Below, piece after piece: positions 13,080 to 20,173 of a stretch of DNA of 20,173 nucleotides. A model generated the notes under the pieces. It saw nothing but the letters and a program-made list of their open reading frames with translations. It was not told the origin of the DNA and searched no databases. The stretch's first letter is position 1. Each line of letters begins with the position of its first letter. This DNA is from Nitrospina sp. (GTDB taxonomy: Bacteria; Nitrospinota; Nitrospinia; Nitrospinales; Nitrospinaceae): NCBI GenBank assembly GCA_004357365.1, contig SMVT01000085.1, positions 1 through 20,173 of the forward strand, written 5' to 3'. The translations under genes and the position numbers were made by a program.

Positions 13080-13868
13080 ATGCTTCGTTCTTTATACACC
13101 GCAGCCACGGGAATGCGGGCGCAGGATCTCAATGTCAGCGTTATCGCCAATAACCTGGCCAACGTCAACACGGCCGGATTCAAGCGCAGCCGGGCGGATT
13201 TCGAGGATCTGTTCTACCAGAACCTGCGCCTGATGGGCACCTTGTCCAATGCGGGTAATCAAATACCGACGGGCATCCAACTGGGATTGGGAGTCAAACC
13301 GGCCGCTATCCAGAAAATATTTCTGCAGGGAGACTTCGCCCAAACCCAGAATCCTCTGGACGTGGCCATTGAAGGGAAGGGATTTTTCCAGATCCTCCAA
13401 CCCAATGGCCAGTTCGCCTATACTCGGGCGGGAACGTTTAAACTGGACAACCTGGGCCGTATCGTGACCTCCGAGGGACTGGTCCTGCAGCCGGCGGTCA
13501 CCATCCCCGTAAACGCCATTAACATATCCATTGATCCGTCCGGAAACGTTTCGGTGACCCAGCCGGGCTCACCGGTTCCCTCAATCGTAGGAACCATACA
13601 GATAGCCACATTTCAAAACCAGGCCGGTCTGCAAGCCATTGGGAATAATCTGTTACTTGAATCCGGCGCGTCGGGACCGCCCATCGTTGGGCTTCCGGGC
13701 CTCCAGGATCGGGGCCAGCTGCAACAGGGCTTCCTGGAATTATCCAATGTCAGCGTGGTGGAGGAGCTGGTCAACCTGATAACGGCGCAACGGGCGTATG
13801 AAATCAACTCGCGTACGGTCCAGACGGCCGATGAAATGCTGCAAATCACCAGTAACCTGAAACGGTAA
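13080..13868 (+). CDS. flgG: Flagellar distal-rod protein FlgG
   Basis: FlgG builds the distal rod that crosses the P- and L-rings. The 262-residue length is standard. It begins MLRSLYTAATGMRAQDLNV with NNLANVNTAGFKRSRADFEDL, followed by the FlgG-type segment YQNLR, GIQLGLGVKPAAIQKIF and DVAIEGKGFFQI. The C-terminus has GFLELSNVSVVEELVNLI and RAYEINSRTVQTADEMLQ, diagnostic of FlgG. AAGGAAA lies 5-7 bases before the ATG. It follows flgF by 31 bases and is 2 bases from flgA. Confidence 0.97.
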   Translation: MLRSLYTAATGMRAQDLNVSVIANNLANVNTAGFKRSRADFEDLFYQNLRLMGTLSNAGNQIPTGIQLGLGVKPAAIQKIFLQGDFAQTQNPLDVAIEGKGFFQILQPNGQFAYTRAGTFKLDNLGRIVTSEGLVLQPAVTIPVNAINISIDPSGNVSVTQPGSPVPSIVGTIQIATFQNQAGLQAIGNNLLLESGASGPPIVGLPGLQDRGQLQQGFLELSNVSVVEELVNLITAQRAYEINSRTVQTADEMLQITSNLKR

Positions 13869-13870
13869 TT

Positions 13871-14617
13871 ATGAAAACATATAATCGTACCAATTCCATT
13901 ATTTTTTACACGGCTTTTTTAATGGGATGGGTGTTCATTTATGCTTCTCCCGCTTCCCAGGTCCTGGCTCGCGGCACACAGGTGCTGACCATGGAAACCA
14001 TCGCGCAGGAGGGCCAAAAGTATATGGAGAATACCCTTCCATGGGACCCTGACCGCATACAAATAAAAGTGGTATATGAAGGCAAAAGCCTGCTTCTTCC
14101 CAAAGGCCATTTGACGCTCGACTACAAATTGCCCGGACAGAAAAAGCGTGTGGGGCGGGTCCCGTTCATAGGATTTGTAAAGGTAGACGGGATCATAAAA
14201 AAGAGATTGCGTTTGGTTGCGAACGTCACGGTGGCTTACGATGTTTTCCGTAGCGTTCGTTCATTAAAGAGAGGCCATGTGATCCAACACCAGGATGTGG
14301 AATTGATCCGGGTGGAATCGAATAAGTTGATGCGGAATATCATATCCGACGAGAGTGATTTGATCGGCCACCGGTTGATCCGGAACCTGGGTCAGAGGGA
14401 ATCCTTTTTAAATTACATGGTACGCAAAATTCCGCTGGTTAAAACGGGCGACCGCATTCTGATCGTTGCGCAAAAGGGTCCCTTGCGGGTTACCGCCCCC
14501 GGTGTGGTCAAGGAAAACGGATTTAAAAACGACACAGTAAGAGTCGAAAATATCAATAGCAGAAAATTGATTTTCGGAACGGTGGTGGATTCGCACACCA
14601 TTCGGATCAATTATTGA
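13871..14617 (+). CDS. flgA: Flagellar P-ring assembly chaperone FlgA
   Basis: FlgA is the periplasmic chaperone for P-ring (FlgI) assembly. The 248-residue product has a signal-like N-terminus (IIFYTAFLMGWVFIYASPAS). A C-terminal SAF/FlgA domain follows, recognisable by VFRSVRSLKRGHVIQHQDVEL (about 125-145), LIGHRLIRNLGQRESFL and KTGDRILIVAQKGPLRVTAPG (about 194-214). The start is two bases after the flgG stop with no strong Shine-Dalgarno sequence, so translational coupling is likely. Its neighbour three genes on is flgI, its client. The N-terminal half is only weakly conserved in this family. Confidence 0.92.
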   Translation: MKTYNRTNSIIFYTAFLMGWVFIYASPASQVLARGTQVLTMETIAQEGQKYMENTLPWDPDRIQIKVVYEGKSLLLPKGHLTLDYKLPGQKKRVGRVPFIGFVKVDGIIKKRLRLVANVTVAYDVFRSVRSLKRGHVIQHQDVELIRVESNKLMRNIISDESDLIGHRLIRNLGQRESFLNYMVRKIPLVKTGDRILIVAQKGPLRVTAPGVVKENGFKNDTVRVENINSRKLIFGTVVDSHTIRINY

Positions 14618-14632
14618 AAGACAGGAATTTAA

Positions 14633-15346
14633 ATGAAATTATTTTTTGGCCCGCTTGGATTTATTTTAATAGCGTGCTCCCTGATCTCTTGCGCCCGTGG
14701 AGGCATTCTGGCTAAGCCGGCCGAGGAAGTGCTGAGCGACCCCATCTTTGAGGATACTATCAAGTATGTCCCGAAAGATGGATCCTTGTGGCCGGGAGAA
14801 ACTTCGGAGAATCTTTTATTTGCCGATACCAAGGCCAAACAGATTGGAGATATCGTAACGGTCCGGCTGGAAGAAGATTTTGAGTCTACCAATTCCGCAA
14901 CTACGGGGATTACCAAGGATTCCTCAATAGATCTGGGAGTCACCACGGTCTTGGGATTGCCCAATGATTATGGAATGACTAATTTTCTGGGACTTGGGAA
15001 TGCCTTTGATCCCAACGTCCAGGCCTCCAGTTCCCGTTCGACCAACGGGTCGGGAACCACCACCCGCGGAGGCACAATGACGGGCACCCTGGCCGCACTC
15101 ATTAAGGAAGTGCTGCCCAATGGCGTGTTTCGTATTGAGGGCCGGCGAACGGTTACCGTCAACAACGAAGATCAAATGATGGTTCTGACGGGGCTGATTC
15201 GGCGGGTGGACATTGGTTTTGACAACACCATCTCATCCCAGAAAATCGCCAATGCAACCATTGCCTATACGGGTCAAGGGGTGATTTCAGACGAGCAGAA
15301 TGTGGGTTGGCTGATGCGAATTTTCGCCTGGATCTGGCCATTTTAA
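14633..15346 (+). CDS. flgH: Flagellar L-ring lipoprotein FlgH
   Basis: FlgH forms the outer-membrane L-ring. The 237-residue precursor has a lipoprotein signal with lipobox LISC (Cys20), so it would be acylated there and is a client of Lnt encoded at 905-2476. Family motifs are DGSLWPGE, LLFADTKAKQIGDIVTVRLEE, GTLAALIKEVLPNGVFRIEGRR and LTGLIRRVDIGFDNTISSQK with IAYTGQGVISDEQNVGWLMR at the end. AGGAA (14623-14627) lies 5 bases before the ATG. The presence of FlgH together with FlgI shows a diderm flagellum. Confidence 0.97.
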   Translation: MKLFFGPLGFILIACSLISCARGGILAKPAEEVLSDPIFEDTIKYVPKDGSLWPGETSENLLFADTKAKQIGDIVTVRLEEDFESTNSATTGITKDSSIDLGVTTVLGLPNDYGMTNFLGLGNAFDPNVQASSSRSTNGSGTTTRGGTMTGTLAALIKEVLPNGVFRIEGRRTVTVNNEDQMMVLTGLIRRVDIGFDNTISSQKIANATIAYTGQGVISDEQNVGWLMRIFAWIWPF

Positions 15347-15383
15347 ATGGTTTTGTTCTATTGAATATTTTGGAGATAACGGA

Positions 15384-16502
15384 ATGCGCAAAGTTTTTTC
15401 TATTCTATTGATCACTATATTTATATCCTCTGCGGTTGGGACGGCATCGTCCGAGGCGGCCCGAATTAAAGATCTGGTCAATGTTAATGGAGTGCGAGCC
15501 AACAAGCTGATCGGATTCGGATTGGTCATTGGTTTGGCAAATACGGGCGACCAGGCAACCAATGTTTTTTTCTCCATCCAGACCATGGTCAACATGCTCC
15601 AGAAACTGGGAGTCACCGTGCCCGAGGACCGTGTCAACCAGCTGCAGTTTAAAAATGCCGCAACGGTGATGGTCACCGCGGAATTGCCCGCCTTTGCGAG
15701 ACAGGGAGACCAGATAGATGTGGTCGTCTCTTCATTGGGTGATGCCCGTAGGCTGCAGGGAGGAACCCTCCTGATGACGCCCTTGAAGGGGACCGATTCC
15801 ATAACCTACGCCATCGCACAGGGGCCGGTTTCCATAGGGGGTTTTTCGGTTTTGGGTCAGGCACAGGGCGTTCAGAAAAACCATCCCAATGTCGGCAGGA
15901 TTTCGGGAGGAGCGATAGTCGAAGAGGAACTCCCCGAATTTTTCAATACCCAAGATGAAATTTCGCTTTCTTTGAAAGTGACGGATTTCACCACCGGCTC
16001 ACGAATTGCCCGGGCCATCAATTTTAAAATGAAGGATGTGGTTGCCGAACCCATTGACGGCAGAACCATACGGGTCAAGGTGCCCAAATTTTATAAAAAT
16101 AATGTTCCCGGATTTATTGCTAAAATCGAAACTCTGGAAGTGGAACCCGACATCATCGCCAAAGTCATCATCGACGAAAGAACCGGAACGGTGGTGATGG
16201 GCGAGAACGTCCGCATATCCACGGTGGCCGTAGCCCACGGCAATTTGTTTGTTCAGATCACCGAGACGCCTGAAGCCTCCCAGCCGGGCCCGTTGTCGCA
16301 GGGTCAAACGGCCGTGGTTCCACGCACGGAGATCACCGTCGAGGAAGAGGAGAATCGTCTGTTAATTGTCCCCAAGGGCATAGGGATCGGCGAAGTGGTC
16401 AATGCCCTGAATGCCATTGGCGTGACCCCGAGGGATTTGATCGCCATCCTTCAGGCGATCAAGGCATCCGGTTCCCTGCACGCGGTACTGGAAATTATTT
16501 AA
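15384..16502 (+). CDS. flgI: Flagellar P-ring protein FlgI
   Basis: FlgI forms the P-ring around the rod in the periplasm, with FlgA as chaperone. The 372-residue precursor has a cleavable signal (RKVFSILLITIFISSAVGTA, cleavage probably before ARIKDL). It then shows RIKDLVNVNGVRANKLIGFG and LVIGLANTGDQ, the motif NAATVMVTAELPAFARQGDQ, VVSSLGDARRLQGGTLLMTP and, near the C-terminus, GIGEVVNALNAIGVTPRDL followed by AILQAIKASGSLHA. All are standard for FlgI. GGAG lies upstream at good distance. It is the last gene before a 236-base gap with a terminator-like stem and a sigma54 promoter. Confidence 0.97.
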   Translation: MRKVFSILLITIFISSAVGTASSEAARIKDLVNVNGVRANKLIGFGLVIGLANTGDQATNVFFSIQTMVNMLQKLGVTVPEDRVNQLQFKNAATVMVTAELPAFARQGDQIDVVVSSLGDARRLQGGTLLMTPLKGTDSITYAIAQGPVSIGGFSVLGQAQGVQKNHPNVGRISGGAIVEEELPEFFNTQDEISLSLKVTDFTTGSRIARAINFKMKDVVAEPIDGRTIRVKVPKFYKNNVPGFIAKIETLEVEPDIIAKVIIDERTGTVVMGENVRISTVAVAHGNLFVQITETPEASQPGPLSQGQTAVVPRTEITVEEEENRLLIVPKGIGIGEVVNALNAIGVTPRDLIAILQAIKASGSLHAVLEII

Positions 16503-16515
16503 AAATTAACTTTTC

Positions 16516-16575
16516 CCTCCAGGGGACCCCGGAGGAAAGTGCCTACCCCAGGCTAGGCAAAATTTTCCCTTTTTA
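16516..16575 (+). terminator. Terminator-like region after flgI
   Basis: Two stems follow flgI: CCTCC-A-GGGGACCCC-GGAGG (16516-16535), and TGCCTA (16540-16545) with TAGGCA (16554-16559), the latter followed by AAAATTTTCCCTTTTT. The second resembles a rho-independent terminator but its stem is only 6 bp, so termination may be partial. Confidence 0.5.
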
Positions 16576-16667
16576 CCCGGTGGCGCCTCGGGGCGGGATT
16601 CCCACCACCAGCCCCTCTCTAAACACCAATAAAACAAAGGGTTTTAGAGCCTCCAAGGTCTGTTCAT

Positions 16668-16684
16668 TTGGCACCACCCTTGCA
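16668..16684 (+). promoter_or_regulatory. Sigma54 (RpoN) promoter of the flgJ-flgN-flgK-flgL unit
   Basis: TTGGCACC-ACCC-TTGCA matches the -24/-12 consensus: GG at 16670-16671 and GC at 16682-16683 with exactly 10 bases between. Transcription would start near 16695, about 44 bases before the flgJ-like gene. RpoN control of middle or late flagellar genes is common in many bacteria. No enhancer site was identified. Confidence 0.8.
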
Positions 16685-16738
16685 AAAATTAAGTGGAATC
16701 ATAGGGATCATTGAATCTTTCAGGAGTCATGAATATAA

Positions 16739-17227
16739 ATGGAAGCTTTATCGACATTGAATTCAGGTTCATCCGCCGCCGCCCGGGGCATAGCTCAAAA
16801 TAAGGCGTTTCAATTAAACCACCTTGCCTCCCAAGCGCGGCGATTAACCGGCACTCCAAATCCTGCCTATGGTCATCGCTTGAACCAGACAGGCGTTTTG
16901 AATAACGGGCAAGAGACGGCTGGTTCCTCGAAAGATAAAAACAATGAATTGATGAAGGTCGCCCGGCAATTTGAAGCCATCCTGATTCATCAGATGTTTA
17001 AGGCGATGCGGCAAACCGTGCATAAATCCGATTTATTGAACAGTTTTTCCCTGGAACAATATGAAACCATGCTGGATGAGGAAATCGCAAATGAAATGGC
17101 GGCGCATCGCGGGATCGGCCTGGCGGATACTTTGTATTACCAATTGAGCCGTCTGGAGGAAGCCGCAAATCCGAAGGACGTACCGGTAACTTCCCATCAA
17201 ACCCAAGAGGTGAATTCCAATGAGTAA
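16739..17227 (+). CDS. flgJ: FlgJ-like flagellar rod-binding protein without muramidase domain
   Basis: The 162-residue product contains the rod-binding domain of FlgJ (VARQFEAILIHQMFKAMRQT, then LEQYETMLDEEIANEMAAHR and GIGLADTLYYQL, about residues 73-140). It lacks the C-terminal muramidase domain of enterobacterial FlgJ; short rod-binding-only forms are common outside gamma-proteobacteria. It would act as rod cap or scaffold in the periplasm. The N-terminal 60 residues are low-complexity and unconserved. AGGAG at 16722-16726 is 12 bases from the ATG, somewhat far, but the nearer ATG at 16729 is out of frame. It is the first gene behind the sigma54 promoter, and its last codons overlap the start of the next frame (ATGAGTAA). 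Confidence 0.88.
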   Translation: MEALSTLNSGSSAAARGIAQNKAFQLNHLASQARRLTGTPNPAYGHRLNQTGVLNNGQETAGSSKDKNNELMKVARQFEAILIHQMFKAMRQTVHKSDLLNSFSLEQYETMLDEEIANEMAAHRGIGLADTLYYQLSRLEEAANPKDVPVTSHQTQEVNSNE

Positions 17228-17720
17228 CGTATACCTTACTCTGGACGAGGTTCTGGTTCAAAAGATTGCTTTGTACGGAGAAATTATATAGGTCATGAAT
17301 GAAGAGTGGAGGAGTATTTCGGAATATTCGCGCGAACGGCTGGAAAAAGCCCTGGAACGCAAAGAGTCACTGCTGGTCAAAGTCCACGAGTTGAATCAGA
17401 AGAGAGAAGAAATGGTTGGCGCATTTGCCCAGAAACTGGGCCAATCTTCATCCGAGGTAACCCTTAAGACCATTATTGGTATGAAAGGCAACCTTTGGGG
17501 GAAACAAATGGCGGCGCATCGGCACCAAATCCGGGAACAGATTCAAACGATCAATGAAATAAATTTGTCGAACAAACAATTGATCAACCGTTCATCTCTG
17601 GCCATGAAGCAATCCATGTCCTGGCTTTATGAGGTGGATACGAATTATACCCCTTATTATTCGAACGGACAGTTGAGCGAACCGGCGATGGAAAGCCGGG
17701 TGGTCAACACGGACATTTAG
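17220..17720 (+). pseudogene. flgN: flgN-like export chaperone gene interrupted by an in-frame TAG
   Basis: FlgN-type chaperones bind FlgK and FlgL in the cytosol before export. An ATG at 17220 with AGAGGTGA 6 bases upstream opens a frame MSNVYLTLDEVLVQKIALYG-EII, then TAG at 17289-17291, then GTC and ATG (17295) in the same frame. The downstream 141-residue segment is helical and coiled-coil-like (ISEYSRERLEKALERKESLL, VKVHELNQKREEMV). Joined, the two pieces read like one 166-codon FlgN: the upstream piece has the first helix (L-x2-VL-x2-QIALYxxII pattern) and the downstream piece the KE-x-LL region. The downstream ATG could be used by reinitiation three bases after the stop, giving a shortened but perhaps working protein, so pseudogene is a provisional label. 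Position directly before flgK and flgL fits FlgN. A base error in the sequence is also possible. Confidence 0.6.
17295..17720 (+). CDS. flgN: FlgN-like chaperone, downstream reading frame
   Basis: This is the 141-residue frame that can be translated without reading through the TAG. It starts MNEEWRSISEYSRERLEKAL, is mostly charged helix with heptad-like spacing, has no cysteine or signal peptide, and ends in a polar tail. It matches the general pattern of FlgN (a small helical cytosolic chaperone for hook-filament junction proteins) rather than any exact motif, so the name rests largely on its place just before flgK and flgL. Only a weak GGAG (17277-17280) precedes its ATG, 14 bases away. Translation by reinitiation from the upstream short frame is the simplest model. 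FlgN homologs are poorly conserved in sequence. Confidence 0.65.
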   Translation: MNEEWRSISEYSRERLEKALERKESLLVKVHELNQKREEMVGAFAQKLGQSSSEVTLKTIIGMKGNLWGKQMAAHRHQIREQIQTINEINLSNKQLINRSSLAMKQSMSWLYEVDTNYTPYYSNGQLSEPAMESRVVNTDI

Positions 17721-17752
17721 GCAATACAGCCTTTACTGTAATGGAATAGGTT

Positions 17753-19417
17753 ATGACGTCAAATATCTTCAGCGTATTGAATACGGCAAAACTGGGTTTG
17801 CAAACCAACCAGTTGGCAATTGAGGTCGTCGGCCACAACATCGCGAATGTTCAGACGGAAGGCTTCTCACGGCAGGAAGTAATCCTGGAAGCCAACCGGC
17901 CCCGGCAAGTGGGGTTGGCATTTCTGGGCACGGGAGTTCGCGCAACTAATATCACCCGGGATTTTGACCAGTTTCTGTTTAATCAGATTTTGGGAGAAAG
18001 CAGCACCTTGGGCAACTTTGATATCCGCAATACTTTTTTCCAGAGGCTGGAAACAATCTTAAACGAAAGCGGCGGGGTGGGCCTGAACAACGCCCTGAGT
18101 GAATTTTTCACGGCGTTTGACGATCTCGCTTCAAACCCGACCAACCTGGCCGCCCGCACGGCGGTTCTTTCTACGGCGGGAACACTGGCGACGGTATTCA
18201 ATCGGTTGGGCACCGCCCTGTTTCAACAGCGCCTGAATCTGGATAATGCGGTCACGGCGGAGGTGACCGAGATCAATGGTATGTTGAACGAAATTGCCGA
18301 GCTCAATAGATCCATTCTTAAAATTGAAAATGGCAACGTTGCCGCGAATGACCTGCGGGACCAACGCGACTTGTTGATCAAACAGTTATCCGAAAAAGTG
18401 GATGTTCAACTGATTGATACCAACGATAGCAACACCACGCTGACCCTTTCCGGGGGCACTCCCCTGGTATTGGGGACCACCGTGTTTCAGTTGAGCACAG
18501 GGGCCAACCCGGACAACCGCGGCTTCAAGGATATCCTGGTGGACGATGGCATGGGTGGAACGATCAATGTGACCAACCAGATTCTGGACGGTGAACTGCG
18601 CGGCTTCCTCGATATGAGGGATGTCGAAACGCAGGGCCTCATCGATCAACTTGATCGCCTGGCGGCGGGTTTGATGGAGCAGGTGAACGGCGTTCATCTT
18701 CAGGGTATCGGTCTGGATGGCAGTTCGGGAAATTTGTTTTTCGATACCCTGGCGCCTACTGTCATTGCCAGCTCCCAAAACCTGGGTGCGCCTGGGGTCA
18801 CCGCGACCAATGCCAGCCCTTCGACTGTTATTGTCGATAAGTTTCAGATTCGGTCAACAGGCGGCGGAAATTTTGATCTGTTCAACCTGACCACCAATCA
18901 GCTGGTGGGTTCCTTTTCATCTCCCGTGACCATCGCCAACGGCCTGGCAGTGACCATTTCCCTGGGGGCGGTCGCCGGAGATACGTTCGATATTTCTATT
19001 TCGGAAGACGCCGCCGTCAATATGGCCCTTGCCAGCACGGTATTGAACGATTTGAATAAAATCGCCGCCGGTCTGTCGGGTCCCGGCGACGGCCAGAATG
19101 CGCTCAATATCTCCAACCTCCAGAACAGCCTGGTGTTCAGCGCGGGGGCTTTCACACCCGGCGCGGGGTCGTCGACATTCGATGATTTTTTTAATTCCAT
19201 GATCAGCGGCCTGGGGGCCGGATCACGGTCGTCCCAAACCATCCTGAAACAGCAGGAAGGAATCATGCTCCAGTTGAATACCCAAAGGGAAAGCATCTCG
19301 GGCGTTTCCCTGGATGAGGAAATGATCAATTTGATTAAATTCCAGCAGGCCTATGCGGCTTCCGCCCGCATGGTCACCGTCATTGAGGAAATGTTTGACG
19401 TATTGCAGAGAATGTAG
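17753..19417 (+). CDS. flgK: Flagellar hook-associated protein 1 FlgK
   Basis: FlgK is the first hook-filament junction protein, exported through the flagellar apparatus. The 554-residue product begins SNIFSVLNTAKLGLQTNQLA and EVVGHNIANVQTEGFSRQEV, the FlgK N-terminal motif, followed by GTGVRATNITRDFDQFL, and LSEFFTAFDDLASNPTNLAA (near 113-132), typical of FlgK. RDQRDLLIKQLSEKVDVQ is another marker (near 204-221). The C-terminus (GVSLDEEMINLIKFQQAYAA, then SARMVTVIEEMFDVLQRM) is the conserved coiled-coil closing domain. A short GGAATAGG precedes the ATG. Length is in the normal range. It is exported without a cleaved signal peptide. Confidence 0.96.
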   Translation: MTSNIFSVLNTAKLGLQTNQLAIEVVGHNIANVQTEGFSRQEVILEANRPRQVGLAFLGTGVRATNITRDFDQFLFNQILGESSTLGNFDIRNTFFQRLETILNESGGVGLNNALSEFFTAFDDLASNPTNLAARTAVLSTAGTLATVFNRLGTALFQQRLNLDNAVTAEVTEINGMLNEIAELNRSILKIENGNVAANDLRDQRDLLIKQLSEKVDVQLIDTNDSNTTLTLSGGTPLVLGTTVFQLSTGANPDNRGFKDILVDDGMGGTINVTNQILDGELRGFLDMRDVETQGLIDQLDRLAAGLMEQVNGVHLQGIGLDGSSGNLFFDTLAPTVIASSQNLGAPGVTATNASPSTVIVDKFQIRSTGGGNFDLFNLTTNQLVGSFSSPVTIANGLAVTISLGAVAGDTFDISISEDAAVNMALASTVLNDLNKIAAGLSGPGDGQNALNISNLQNSLVFSAGAFTPGAGSSTFDDFFNSMISGLGAGSRSSQTILKQQEGIMLQLNTQRESISGVSLDEEMINLIKFQQAYAASARMVTVIEEMFDVLQRM

Positions 19418-19455
19418 ATCCGGTACAAGGAAATAATAGAGATCAGGAGATCGTT

Positions 19456-20173
19456 ATGGTCATGCGAGTCACCAATCAAATTCAACAAATCAATGCGCTC
19501 CGGAATATATTCCAGATTACGGAGGAATTGTTTCTGGCCAACCAGCGTGTGGCGACGGGCAAAAGGATCAATAAGCCGTCGGACGATCCTCTGGGCATGC
19601 AGGATACCTTGACCCTGCGCAGTTCGATCGCCCAGATCCAGCAATTTGGCCGCAATATAGACAATAACCGCCTGTTCCTGAATACGGCCGATGCCTCGCT
19701 CGATTCGGTAGGCCTGGCCATTACCCGCGCTCTGGAGCTGGCCCAGGGCGCCCTCGGGGCGACCAGTGGCGCCCAAACCCGGGCCAATGTGGCGTTGGAA
19801 ATTCAGTCCATTCTGGACCAGGTGATCCAGGAAGCCAATACCCAGGTGAAAGGACAATTTATTTTTGGTGGCACCAATTTGCTGAACCCGCCCTATCAGG
19901 CGAATCCTTTGGGCCTGGGAGCGGTTTATTCCGGGAACGGCGACAGCCTGCAGGTGGAAGTCGGGCCCAACCTGACCGTCCCCATTACCCGTCCGGGTTC
20001 TAAAGTCTTCGGGACCGATATGAATCCGGCCGTGAATGTGAACACTCAGCTATTGGATTTGAATGGCGGCTCCGGTGTGGCGCTCGGGTCATTTAATATT
20101 ACCGACCGTGCTGGCTTTATTACGACCGTCACTGTGGCTGCTGGAGATACGGTCAATCATGTAATTACGGCCA
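19456..20173 (+). CDS. flgL: Flagellar hook-associated protein 3 FlgL, 3' end outside window
   Basis: FlgL is the second hook-filament junction protein. The visible 239 codons start MVMRVTNQIQQINALRNIF and contain LFLANQRVATGKRINKPSDD and PLGMQDTLTLRSSIAQIQQF, the flagellin-like N-terminal domain shared by FlgL and flagellin. Next come LNTADASLDSVGLAITRALE and VIQEANTQVKGQFIFGGTN, where GQFIFGGTN is diagnostic of FlgL. AGGAG at 19445-19449 lies 6 bases before the first ATG and 12 before the second (19462), favouring the first. It lies 38 bases after flgK. The gene runs off the window. Confidence 0.95.
   Translation, partial: MVMRVTNQIQQINALRNIFQITEELFLANQRVATGKRINKPSDDPLGMQDTLTLRSSIAQIQQFGRNIDNNRLFLNTADASLDSVGLAITRALELAQGALGATSGAQTRANVALEIQSILDQVIQEANTQVKGQFIFGGTNLLNPPYQANPLGLGAVYSGNGDSLQVEVGPNLTVPITRPGSKVFGTDMNPAVNVNTQLLDLNGGSGVALGSFNITDRAGFITTVTVAAGDTVNHVITA

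Noticed and set aside
1..20173. CRISPR arrays, insertion sequences, tRNA or rRNA genes
   Set aside because: No regularly spaced repeats, transposase motifs, terminal repeats or RNA-gene signatures were seen.

Overview
The window carries a nitrite-oxidation operon flanked by housekeeping genes on one side and a flagellar operon on the other. The large molybdopterin subunit (1153 aa, N-terminal RRKFL twin-arginine motif), the 425-aa iron-sulfur subunit and a secreted 336-aa heme-b-type gamma subunit match the periplasm-facing nitrite oxidoreductase (NXR) of Nitrospina/Nitrospira-type nitrite oxidisers. Together with the moderately GC-rich sequence this suggests a Nitrospinota (Nitrospina-like) or, less likely, Nitrospirota bacterium. 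The assignment is by recall of family features; no search was run.

Layout. 1-568 (-): 5' part of a formylglycine-generating-enzyme (SUMF1) family protein. 619-804 (-): small charged hypothetical protein. 905-2476 (-): apolipoprotein N-acyltransferase, lnt. 2570-2830 (+): stand-alone BFD-type [2Fe-2S] protein, divergent from lnt. 2921-4123 (-): class I aminotransferase, overlapping by four bases coaD (4120-4611, -). 4612-5580: a 969-base non-coding region with a strong sigma70-like promoter (5173-5201), a roughly 370-base nxrA leader containing three perfect inverted repeats, and upstream TGTAAA half-sites. 5581-11559 (+): nxrA, nxrB and nxrC, with a GC-rich stem-loop in each intergenic gap and a strong rho-independent terminator at the end. 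11646-11960 (-): single-domain rhodanese. 12257-20173 (+): flgF, flgG, flgA, flgH, flgI, a rod-binding flgJ-like gene, a flgN-like gene, flgK and the start of flgL.

Function. NxrA (Mo-bisMGD, FS0 cluster) and NxrB (four Fe-S clusters) would oxidise nitrite to nitrate in the periplasm and pass electrons through a heme b in NxrC. NxrA and NxrB probably leave the cell together through Tat, NxrC through Sec. The flagellar block encodes the distal rod (FlgF, FlgG), the P-ring with its chaperone (FlgI, FlgA), the L-ring (FlgH), rod-cap function (FlgJ-like), the hook-filament junction (FlgK, FlgL) and their chaperone (FlgN). A sigma28-like site precedes flgF and a textbook sigma54 -24/-12 site precedes flgJ.

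The most unusual points are: (a) flgN appears split by an in-frame TAG at 17289-17291, with a ribosome-binding site and 23 recognisable N-terminal codons upstream of the stop; (b) the long structured nxrA leader and stem-loop-punctuated nxr operon; (c) non-cysteine residues at expected Fe-S ligand positions in NxrA (Asp70) and NxrB (His45).
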